Positions 1 through 9,893 of a DNA stretch of 64,000 nt are shown here, piece after piece. The position numbers and the translations under genes were made by a program. Under the pieces are notes generated by a model, which saw only the letters and a list, made by a program, of their open reading frames with translations, was not told the origin of the DNA and did no database searches. Source of the stretch: Pisaster brevispinus (taxonomy: Eukaryota > Echinodermata > Asteroidea > Forcipulatida > Asteriidae); NCBI GenBank assembly GCA_023634235.1, contig JAMKCF010000006.1:11685751-11749750 (forward strand), read 5' to 3'. Within the stretch, counting starts at the first letter, position 1, and every line of letters starts with the position of its first letter.

Positions 1-447
1 GTAGGCGGGGCGAGCGTCCTGGAAGTAGGGCTGCCCGAAACTCCACGGTAGTCTTGCCAACGTCATCGCCAGTGAGAAAAAGCAGGCACAGAAAGTTCCG
101 AAATAAATTCTCTGCTAAGCTTGAGAATAACTCCCGAACTAGGCATGCTAGAGAGACAAAATTTGTACCTGACTCTGCCTTAAATACCCCGCATCTGAAA
201 AACAAACTTTTAGCGTCGCGGAGGGCAAGCTTCATACCGAAAATGGCCAGCAGGTGGGGCTACTCCGAACGCTCCTCAAAAGCATCTCCAATGGGATTTT
301 TGTACACACAGCTGTCAAAGAAACAAAGACAAAGTAAGGACGGTCAAATCACCCTCAGAATAATACTAGATTTCACAAGTTTTACACCATTAGAAAGCCC
401 GTCTCAAAAGCTCTCTTTTCCGTGAGTTTCATTAAGGTGACAATTTT

Positions 448-897
448 GTAGGCGTGGCGAGCGTCCTAGAAGTAGGGCTGCCCGAAACTCCACTATAGTA
501 CATGCCCACGTCATCGCCAGTGAGAAAAAGCAGGCACAGAAAGGTCCGAAATAAATTCTGTGCTAAGCTTGAGAATAACTCCCGAACTAGGCATGCTAGA
601 GAAACAAAATTTGTACCTAACTCTGCCTTAAATACCCCCGCATCCGAAAATCGAACTTTTAGCGTCGCGGAGGGCAAGCTTCATACCGAAAATGGCCAGC
701 AGGTGGGGCTACTCCGAACGCTTCTCAAAAGCATCTCCAATGGGATTTTTGTTCACACAGCTGTCAAAGAAACAAAGACAAAGTAAGGACGGTCAAATCA
801 CCCTCAGAATAATACTGGATTTTCACAAGTTTTACACCATTAGAAAGCCCGTCTCAAAGGCTCTCTTTTCCGTGAGTTTCATTAAGGTGACAATTTT
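448..897 (+). repeat. Reference satellite monomer (450 bp) and its internal landmarks
   Basis: Taken as a typical monomer. In order: the GC-rich anchor at 448; CCCACGTCATCGCC with an ACGTCA half-site at about 505; a GAAATAAATT stretch holding AATAAA at 550-555; HindIII AAGCTT at 565-570; box 1, GAATAACTCCCGAACTAGG followed by CATGCTAGAG (about 573-601), with the near-dyad CTAGGCATGCTAG; the palindrome-like ACAAAATTTGT at 604-614; a C-run CCCCCGCATCC near 640 whose length varies by one base between copies; a second AAGCTT at 676-681; box 2, GTGGGGCTACTCCGAACG (703-720); CAGCTG at 758-763; a purine-rich stretch; box 3, GGACGGTCAAATCACCCTC (787-805); the ACCATTAGAAAGCCCGTCTC segment; and GTTAAGGTGACAATTTT leading to the next anchor. 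Two HindIII sites per copy predict a strong restriction ladder. Phase was set arbitrarily at the anchor. Confidence 0.95.
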
Positions 898-1318
898 GTA
901 GGCGGGGCGAGCGTCCTGGAAGTAGGGCTGCCCGAAACTCCACTATAGTACATGCCCACGTCATCGCCAGTGACAAAAAGCCGGCACAGAAAGGTCCGAA
1001 ATAAATTTTGTGCTAAGCTTGAGAATAACTCCCGAACTAGGCATGCTAGAGAGACAAATTTTGTACCTGGATCTGCCTTGAATATCCCTGCATCCGAAAA
1101 TCAAACTTTTAGCGTCGCGGAGGGCAAGCTTCATACCGGAAGTGACCAGCAGATGGGGCTACTACGAACGCTCCTCAAAAGCATCTCCAATAGGATTTTT
1201 GTACACACAGCTGTCAAATCACCCTCAGAATAATACTGGATTTTCGCAAGTTTTACACCATTAGAAAGCCCGTCTCAAAGGCTCTCTCTTCCGTGAGTTT
1301 CATTAAGGTGACAATTTT
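898..1318 (+). repeat. 421-bp monomer with a 29-bp deletion between TCAAA repeats
   Basis: This copy reads GCTGTCAAATCACCCTC at about 1210, where the standard monomer has TCAAA, 24 further bases and then a second TCAAA before TCACCCTC. The missing 29 bp are what slippage or single-strand annealing between the two TCAAA direct repeats would remove. It also carries the linked variants ACAAATTTTGTACCTGGATC and CCAATAGGATTTTT, shared with the two other 421-423 bp monomers at 20,713 and 24,285. Confidence 0.9.
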
Positions 1319-2218
1319 GTAGGCGGGGCGAGCGTCCTGGAAGTAGGGCTGCCCTAAACTCCACTGTAGTACTTGCCCACGTCATCGCCAGTGAGAAAAA
1401 GCCGGCACAGAAAGGTCCGAAATAATTTGTCTGCTAAGCTTGAGAATAACTCCCAAACTACGCATGCTAGAGAGACAAAATTTGTACCAGACTCTGCCTT
1501 AAATTCCGCCGCTTCCGAAAATCAAACTTTTAGCGTCGCGGAGGGCAAGCTTCATACCGAAAATGGCCAGCAGGTGGGGCTACTCCGAACGCTCCTCAAA
1601 AGCATCTCCAATGGGATTTTTGTACACACAGCTGTCAAAGAAACAAAGACAAAGTAAGGACGGTCAAATCACCCTCAGAATAATACTGGATTTTCGCAAG
1701 TTTTACACCATTAGAAAGCCCATCTCAAGGGCTCTCTCTTCTTTGTGTTTCGTTAAGGTGACAATTTTGTGGGCGGGGCGAGCGTCCTGGAAGTAGGGCT
1801 GCCCGAAACCCCACTGTAGTACATGCCCACGTCATCGCCAGTGAGAAAAAGCAGGCACAGAAAGGTCCGAAATAAATTCTGTGCAAAGCTTGAGAATAAC
1901 TCCTGAACTAGACATGCTAGAGAAACAAAATTTGTACCAGACTCTGCCTTGAATATCCCTGCATTCGAAAATCAAACTTTTAGCTTCACGGAGGGCAAGC
2001 TTCATACCAGAAATGGCTAGCAGGTGGGGCTACTCCGAACGCTCCTCAAAAGCATCTCCATTGGGATTGTTGTACACACAGCTGTCAAAGAAACAAAGAC
2101 AAAGTAAGGACGGTCAAATCACCCTCAGAAAAATACTGGATTTTCGCAGGTTTTACACCATTACAAAGCCCGTCTCAAAGGCTCTTTCTTCCGTGAGTTT
2201 CGTTAAGGTGACAATTTT

Positions 2219-2811
2219 GTAGGCGGGGCGAGCGTCCTGGAAGTAGGGCTAACCTAAACTCCACTGTAGTACTTGCCCACGTCATCGCCAGTGAGAAAAA
2301 GCCGGCACAGAAAGGTCCGAAACAAATTCTCTGCTAAGCTTGAGAATAACTCCCGAAGTACGCATGCTAGAGAAACAAAATGGAAGTAGGGCTGCCCGAA
2401 ACCCCACTGTAGTACATGCCCACGTCATCGCCAGTGAGAAAAAGCAGGCACAGAAAGGTGCGAAATAAATTCTGTGCTAAGCTTGAGAATAACTCCCGAA
2501 CTAGGCATGCTAGAGAAACAAAATTTGTACCAGACTCTGCCTTGAATATCCCTGCATTCGAAAATCAAACTTTTAGCTTCGCGGAGGGCAAGCTTCATAC
2601 CGGAAATGACCAGCAGGTGGGGCTACTCCGAACGCTCCTCAAAAGCATCTCCAATGGGATTTTTGTACACACAGCTGTCGAAGAAACAAAGACAAAGTAA
2701 GGACGGTCAAATCACCCTCAGAAAAATACTGGATTTTCGCAGGTTTTACACCATTAGAAAGCCCGTCTCAAAGGCTCTTTCTTCCGTGAGTTTCGTTAAG
2801 GTGACAATTTT
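2219..2811 (+). repeat. Two monomers fused by a ~307-bp deletion (junction 2380/2381)
   Basis: A monomer starting at 2219 runs normally to GAGAAACAAAA (2370-2380) and then continues directly as TGGAAGTAGGGCTG, which is position 20 of a new monomer. The rest of the first copy (about 288 bp) and the first 19 bp of the next are absent. There is almost no homology at the junction, so end joining is more likely than unequal crossing over in register. This is the largest in-array deletion I saw away from the edge. Confidence 0.9.
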
Positions 2812-4769
2812 GTAGGCGGGGCGAGCGTCCTGGAAGTAGGGCTTACCTAAACTCCACTGTAGTACTTGCCCACGTCATCGCTAGTGAGAAAAAGCCGGCA
2901 CAGAAAGGTCCGAAACAAATTCTCTGCTAAGCTTGAGAATAACTCCCGAACTAGGCATGCTAGAGAAACAAAATTTGTACCAGACTCTGCCTTGAATATC
3001 CCTGCATTCGAAAATCAAACTTTTAGCTTCGCGGAGGGCAAGCTTCATACCAGAAATGAACAACAGGTGGGGCTACTCCGAACGCTCCTCAAAAGCATCT
3101 CCAATGGGATTTTTGTACACACAGCTGTCGAAGAAACAAAGACAAAGTAAGGACGGTCAAATCACCCTCAGAAAAATACTGGATTTTCACAGGGTTTACA
3201 TTATTAGAAAACCCGTCTCAAAGGCTCTCTCTTCCGTGAGTTTCATTAAGGTGGCAATTTTGTAAGCGGGGCTAGCGTCATGGAAGTAGGGCTGCCCGAA
3301 ACTCCACTGTAGTACATGCCCACGTCATCGCCAGTGAGAAAAAGCCGGCACAGAAAGTTCCGAAATAAATTCTGTGCTAAGCTTGAAGATAACTCCCGAA
3401 CTAGGCATGCTAGAGAGACAAAATTTGTACCAGACTCTGCCTTAAATATCCCTGCAACCGAAAATCAAACTTATACTGTCGCGGAGGGCAAGCTTCATAC
3501 CAGAAATGGCTAGCAGGTGGGGCTACTCCAAACGCTCCTCAAAAGCATCTCCATTGGGATTGTTGTACACACAGCTGTCAAAGAAACAAAGACAAAGTAA
3601 CGACGGTCAAATCACCCTCAGAATAATACTGGATTTTCACATGTTTTACACCATTATAAAGCCCGTCTCAAAGGCTCTCTCTTCCGTGAGTTTCGTTAAG
3701 GTGACAATTTTGTAAGTGGGGCGAGCGTCCTGGAAGTAGGGCTGCCCGAAACTCCACTGTAGTACATGCCCACGTCATCGCCAGTGAGAAAAAGCCGGCA
3801 CAGAAAGGTCCGAAATAAATTCTCTGCTAAGCTTGAGAATAACTCCCGAACTACGCATGCTAGAGAAACAAAATTTGTACCAGACTCTGCCTTGAATATC
3901 CCTGCATTCGAAAATCAAACTTATACTGTCGCGGAGGGCAAGCTTCATACCAGAAATGGCTAGCAGGTGGGGCTACTCCGAACGCTCCTCAAAAGCATCT
4001 CCAATGGGATTTTTGTACACACAGCTGTCGAAGAAACAAAGACAAAGTAAGGACGGTCAAATCACCCTCAGAAAAATACTGGATTTTCACAGGGTTTACA
4101 TTATTAGAAAACCCGTCTCAAAGGCTCTCTCTTCCGTGAGTTTCATTAAGGTGGCAATTTTTTAAGCGGGGCGAGCGTCATGGAAGTAGGGCTGCCCGAA
4201 AACCCACTGTAGTACATGCCCACGTCAACGCCAGTCAGAAAAAGCAAACACAGAAATGTCCGAAATAAATTCTGTGCTAAGCTTGAGAATAACTCCCGAA
4301 CTAGGCATGCTAGAGAGACAAAATTTGTACCTGACTCTGCCTTGAATACCCCCGCATCCGAAAATCAAACCTTTAGCGTCGCGGAGGTTAAGCTTCATAC
4401 CGGAAATGGCCAGCAGGTGGGGCTACTCCGAACGCTCCTCAAAAGCATCTCCAATGGGATTTTTGTACACACAGCTGTCAAAGAAACAAAGACATAGTAA
4501 GGACGGTCAAATCACCCTAAAAATAATACTGGATTTTCGCAAGTTTTACACCATTAGAAAGCCCGTCTCAAGAGCTTTCTCTTCCCTGAATTCGTTAGGG
4601 TGATAATTTTGTAGGCGGGGCGAGCGTCCTGGAAGTAGGTCTGCCCGAAACTCCACTGTAGTACATGCCCACGTCATCGCCAGTGAGAAAAAGCCGGCAC
4701 AGAAAGGTCCGAAATAAATTCTCTGCTAAGCTTGAGAATAACTCCCGAACTACGCATGCTAGAGAAACA

Positions 4770-6745
4770 AAATTTGTACCAGACTCTGCCTTGAATATCC
4801 CTGCATTCGAAAATCAAACTTTTAGCTTCGCGGAGGGCAAGCTTCATACCGGAAATGACCAGAAGGTGGGGCTACTCCGAACGCTCCTCAAAAGCATCTC
4901 CAATGGGATTTTTGTACACACAGCTGTCAAAGAAACAAAGACAAAGTAAGGACGGTCAAATCACCCTGAGAATAATACTGGATTTTCGCAAGTTTTACAC
5001 CATTAGAAAGCCCATCTCAAGGGCTCTCTCTTCTTTGTGTTTCGTTAAGGTGACAATTTTGTGGGCGGGGCGAGCGTCCTGGAAGTAGGGCTGCCCGAAA
5101 CCCCACTGTAGTACATGCCCACGTCATCGCCAGTGAGAAAAAGCAGGCACAGAAAGGTCCGAAATAAATTCTGTGCAAAGCTTGAGAATAACTCCTGAAC
5201 TAGACATGCTAGAGAAACAAAATTTGTACCAGACTCTGCCTTGAATATCCCTGCATTCGAAAATCAAACTTTTAGCTTCGCGGAGGGCAAGCTTCATACC
5301 AGAAATGGCTAGCAGGTGGGGCTACTCCGAACGCTCCTCAAAAGCATCTCCATTGGGATTGTTGTACACACAGCTGTCAAAGAAACAAAGACAAAGTAAG
5401 GACGGTCAAATCACCCTCAGAATAATACTGGATTTTCACAAGTTTTACACCATTAGAAAGCCCGTCTCAAGGGCTCTCTCTTCTTTGTGTTTCGTTAAGG
5501 TGACAATTTTGTGGGCGGGGCGAGCGTCCTGGAAGTAGGGCTGCCCGAAACCCCACTGTAGTACATGCCCACGTCATCGCCAGTGAGAAAAAGCAGGCAC
5601 AGAAAGGTCCGAAATAAATTCTGTGCAAAGCTTGAGAATAACTCCCGAACTAGACATGCTAGAGAAACAAAATTTGTACCTGACTCTGCCTTGAATACCC
5701 CCGCATCCGAAAATCAATCTTTTAACGTCGCGGAGGGCAAGCTTCATACCAGAAATGAACAGCAGGTGGGGCTACTCCGAACGCTCCTCAAAAGCATCTC
5801 CAATGGGATTTTTGTACACACAGCTGTCGAAGAAACAAAGACAAAGTAAGGACGGTCAAATCACCCTCAGAAAAATACTGGATTTTCACAGGGTTTACAT
5901 TATTAGAAAGCCCGTCTCAAAGGCTCTCTCTTCCGTGAGTTTCATTAAGGTGGCAATTTTGTAAGCGGGGCGAGCGTCATGGAAGTAGGGCTGCCCGAAA
6001 CTCCACTGTAGTACATGCCCACGTCATCGCCAGTGAGAAAAAGCCGGCACAGAAAGTTCCGAAATAAATTATGTGCTAAGCTTGAAGATAACTCCCGAAC
6101 TAGGCATGCTAGAGAGACAAAATTTGTACCAGACTCTGCCTTAAATATCCCTACAACCGAAAATCAAACTTATACTGTCGCGGAGGGCAAGCTTCATACC
6201 AGAAATGGCTAGCAGGTGGGGCTACTCCGAACGCTCCTCAAAAGCATCTCCATTGGGATTGTTGTACACACAGCTGTCAAAGAAACAAAGACAAAGTAAC
6301 GACGGTCAAATCACCCTAAAAATAATACTGGATTTTCGCAAGTTTTACACCATTATAAAGCCCGTCTAAAGAGCTTTCTCTTCCCTGAATTCGTTAGGGT
6401 GATAATTTTGTAGGCGGGGCGAGCGTCCTGGAAGTAGGTCTGCCCGAAACTCCACTGTAGTACATGCCCACGTCATCGCCAGTGAGAAAAAGCCGGCACA
6501 GAAAGGTCCGAAATAAATTCTCTGCTAAGCTTGAGAATAACTCCCGAACTAGACATGCTAGAGAAACAAAATTTGTACCAGACTCTGCCTTGAATATCCC
6601 TGCATTCGAAAATCAAACTTTTAGCTTCGCGGAGGGCAAGCTTCATACCGGAAATGACCAGCAGGTGGGGCTACTCCGAACGCTCCTCAAAAGCATCTCC
6701 AATGGGATTTTTGTACACACAGCTGTCAAAGAAACAAAGACAAAG
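4770..6745 (+). repeat. Segmental duplication A, copy 1 (offset 3,148 bp)
   Basis: From about 4,770 to 6,745 the sequence matches 7,918 to 9,893 with very few differences, including private variants: GATGACCAGAAGGTGG-like changes near 4855/8003, GTGGGCGGGG anchors at 5061/8209 and 5511/8659, CAATCTTTTAACGTCG at 5715/8863, CTACAACCGAAAATC near 6151/9299, and the odd tail CCCTGAATTCGTTAGGG at 6391 (CCCTAAATTCGTTAGGG in copy 2). The matching run covers about 4.4 monomers. Limits are approximate because flanking monomers are also homologous. Confidence 0.85.
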
Positions 6746-6859
6746 TAAAGACGGTCAAATCACCCTCAGAATAATACTGGAGATTCGCAAGTTTTACACC
6801 ATTAGCAAGCCCGTCTCAAGGGCTCTCTCTTCCGTGAGTTTCGTTAAGGTGACAGTTTT

Positions 6860-7758
6860 GTAGGCGGGGCGAGCGTCCTGGAAGTAGGGCTGCCCGAAAC
6901 TCCACGGTAGTCTTGCCAACGTCATCGCCAGTGAGAAAAAGCAGGCACAGAAAGGTCCGAAATAAATTCTTTGCTAAGCTTGAGAATAACTCCCGAACTA
7001 GGCATGCTAGAGAGACAAAATTTGTACCTGGATCTGCTATGAATACCCCCGCATCCGAAAATCAAACTTTTAGCGTCGCGGAGGGCAAGCTTCATACCGA
7101 AAATGGCCAGCAAGTGGGGCTACTCCGAACGCTCCTCAAAAGCATCTCCAATGGGATGTTTGTACACACAGCTGTCAAAGAAACAAAGACAAAGTAAAGA
7201 CGGTCAAATCACCCTCAGAATAATACTGGAGATTCGCAAGTTTTACACCATTAGCAAGCCCGTCTCAAGGGCTCTCTCTTCCGTGAGTTTCGTTAAGGTG
7301 ACAGTTTTGTAGGCGGGGCGAGCGTCCTGGAAGTAGGGCTGCCCGAAACTCCACGGTAGTCTTGCCAACGTCATCGCCAGTGAGAAAAAGCCGGCACAGA
7401 AAGGTCCGAAATAAATTCTTTGCTAAGCTTGAGAATAACTCCCGAACTAGGCATGCTAGAGAGACAAAATTTGTACCTGGATCTGCTATGAATACCCCCG
7501 CATCCGAAAATCAAACTTTTAGCGTCGCGGAGGGCAAGCTTCATACCGAAAATGGCCAGCAGGTGGGGCTACTCCGAACGCTTCTCAAAAGCATCTCCTA
7601 TGGGATTTTTGTACACACAGCTGTCAAAGAAACAAAGACAAAGTAAGGACGGTCAAATCACCCTGAGAATAATACTGGATTTTCGCAGGTTTTACACCAT
7701 TAGAAAGCCCGTCTGTAAGGGCTCTCTCTTCCGTGAGCTTTGTTAAGGTGACAAGTTT
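6860..7758 (+). repeat. Two adjacent near-identical monomers (recent tandem duplication)
   Basis: Monomers 6860-7308 and 7309-7758 share private changes: GGTAGTCTTGCCAACGTC near the start, AAATTCTTTGCTAAGC, and GGATCTGCTATGAATACC. The first part of both also resembles monomer 1 of the window (1-447), which has the same CACGGTAGTCTTGCCAACG. A one-monomer duplication by slippage or unequal exchange explains the pair. Confidence 0.8.
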
Positions 7759-7917
7759 GTAGGCGGGGCGAGCGTCCTGGAAGTAGGGCTGCCCGAAACT
7801 CCACAGTAGTACTTGCCCACGTCATCGCCAGCGAGAAAAAGCCGGCACAGAAAGCTCCGAAATAAATTCTGTGCTAAGCTTGAAGATAACTCCCGAACTA
7901 CGCATGCTAGAGAGACA

Positions 7918-9893
7918 AAATTTGTACCAGACTCTGCCTTGAATATCCCTGCATTCGAAAATCAAACTTTTAGCTTCGCGGAGGGCAAGCTTCATACCGG
8001 AAATGACCAGAAGGTGGGGCTACTCCGAACGCTCCTCAAAAGCATCTCCAATGGGATTTTTGTACACACAGCTGTCAAAGAAACAAAGACAAAGTAAGGA
8101 CGGTCAAATCACCCTCAGAATAATACTGGATTTTCGCAAGTTTTACACCATTAGAAAGCCCATCTCAAGGGCTCTCTCTTCTTTGTGTTTCGTTAAGGTG
8201 ACAATTTTGTGGGCGGGGCGAGCGTCCTGGAAGTAGGGCTGCCCGAAACCCCACTGTAGTACATGCCCACGTCATCGCCAGTGAGAAAAAGCAGGCACAG
8301 AAAGGTCCGAAATAAATTCTGTGCAAAGCTTGAGAATAATTCCTGAACTAGACATGCTAGAGAAACAAAATTTATACCAGACTCTGCCTTGAATATCCCT
8401 GCATTCGAAAATCAAACTTTTAGCTTCGCGGAGGGCAAGCTTCATACCAGAAATGGCTAGCAGGTGGGGCTACTCCGAACGCTCCTCAAAAGCATCTCCA
8501 TTGGGATTGTTGTACACACAGCTGTCAAAGAAACAAAGACAAAGTAAGGACGGTCAAATCACCCTCAGAATAATACTGGATTTTCACAAGTTTTACACCA
8601 TTAGAAAGCCCGTCTCAAGGGCTCTCTCTTCTTTGTGTTTCGTTAAGGTGACAATTTTGTGGGCGGGGCGAGCGTCCTGGAAGTAGGGCTGCCCGAAACC
8701 CCACTGTAGTACATGCCCACGTCATCGCCAGTGAGAAAAAGCAGGCACAGAAAGGTCCGAAATAAATTCTGTGCAAAGCTTGAGAATAACTCCCGAACTA
8801 GACATGCTAGAGAAACAAAATTTGTACCTGACTCTGCCTTGAATACCCCCGCATCCGAAAATCAATCTTTTAACGTCGCGGAGGGCAAGCTTCATACCAG
8901 AAATGAACAGCAGGTGGGGCTACTCCGAACGCTCCTCAAAAGCATCTCCAATGGGATTTTTGTACACACAGCTGTCGAAGAAACAAAGACAAAGTAAGGA
9001 CGGTCAAATCACCCTCAGAAAAATACTGGATTTTCACAGGGTTTACATTATTAGAAAGCCCGTCTCAAAGGCTCTCTCTTCCGTGAGTTTCATTAAGGTG
9101 GCAATTTTGTAAGCGGGGCGAGCGTCATGGAAGTAGGGCTGCCCGAAACTCCACTGTAGTACATGCCCACGTCATCGCCAGTGAGAAAAAGCCGGCACAG
9201 AAAGTTCCGAAATAAATTCTGTGCTAAGCTTGAAGATAACTCCCGAACTAGGCATGCTAGAGAGACAAAATTTGTACCAGACTCTGCCTTAAATATCCCT
9301 ACAACCGAAAATCAAACTTATACTGTCGCGGAGGGCAAGCTTCATACCAGAAATGGCTAGCAGGTGGGGCTACTCCGAACGCTCCTCAAAAGCATCTCCA
9401 TTGGGATTGTTGTACACACAGCTGTCAAAGAAACAAAGACAAAGTAATGACGGTCAAATCACCCTAAAAATAATACTGGATTTTCGCAAGTTTTACACCA
9501 TTAGAAAGCCCGTCTCAAGAGCTTTCTCTTCCCTAAATTCGTTAGGGTGATAATTTTGTAGGCGGGGCGAGCGTCCTGGAAGTAGGTCTGCCCGAAACTC
9601 CACTGTAGTACATGCCCACGTCATCGCCAGTGAGAAAAAGCCGGCACAGAAAGGTCCGAAATAAATTCTCTGCTAAGCTTGAGAATAACTCCCGAACTAG
9701 ACATGCTAGAGAAACAAAATTTGTACCAGACTCTGCCTTGAATATCCCTGCATTCGAAAATCAAACTTTTAGCTTCGCGAAGGGCAAGCTTCATACCGGA
9801 AATGACCAGCAGGTGGGGCTACTCCGAACGCTCCTCAAAAGCATCTCCAATGGGATTTTTGTACACACAGCTGTCAAAGAAACAAAGACAAAG
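7918..9893 (+). repeat. Segmental duplication A, copy 2
   Basis: Partner of 4,770-6,745. Seen differences include ATAATTCCTGAAC (8336) against ATAACTCCTGAAC, TTTATACC against TTTGTACC (8371), and AAAGTAATGACGG (9443) against AAAGTAACGACGG. Before about 7,918 the host monomer is of another type (CAGCGAGAAAAAGCC, AAAGCTCCG), which fixes the left breakpoint inside a monomer and not at an anchor. Confidence 0.85.

Larger units (their letters stand above)
1..4610 (+). repeat. Left irregular satellite domain
   Basis: Monomers start at 1, 448, 898, 1319, 1769, 2219 (broken), 2381 (headless), 2812, 3262, 3712 and 4162. No clean higher-order period is visible, but relatives of later monomers are present: the copy at 1769-2218, marked by CTCCTGAACTAGACATGC, closely matches those at 5061 and 8209, and the copy at 3262-3711, marked by GAAGATAACTCC and CTTATACTGTC, matches those at 5961, 9109, 10458 and 11808. 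The domain therefore looks like an older, rearranged piece of the same family as the blocks to its right. Confidence 0.85.

Noticed and set aside
502..786. A 94-codon plus-strand open frame present once in most monomers (starting just after the anchor region, beginning MPTSSPV)
   Set aside because: It is open because the consensus is open and is copied over 100 times. One-base changes in the C-run before GCATCC shift it into another frame in many copies (for example 14,562 and 22,090), some copies lose the start or gain stops, amino-acid changes are frequent, and no domain is recognisable. There is no sign of selection for protein.
448..897. Array of direct repeats as a CRISPR-like locus
   Set aside because: Repeats are contiguous 450-bp homologous monomers without unique spacers; no Cas-like gene is present.
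692..901. A second 69-77 codon frame per monomer (MASRWGYSE type) overlapping the first in another frame
   Set aside because: Two overlapping frames, plus reverse ones, in the same 450 bp repeat reflect low stop density in the consensus. The ends shift with single-base changes at the anchor (GTA against GTG decides the stop).
1745..1765. TTTCGTTAAGGTGAC as a possible CENP-B box
   Set aside because: Only the first half resembles the CENP-B core. The essential CGGG part is replaced by GACA, so it does not meet the known requirement.
1..2000. Ribosomal DNA spacer or 5S/tRNA-type tandem gene
   Set aside because: No rRNA, 5S or tRNA sequence and no convincing polymerase III A and B boxes are present in the monomer; TGGAAGTAGGG only faintly resembles an A box and there is no B box partner.
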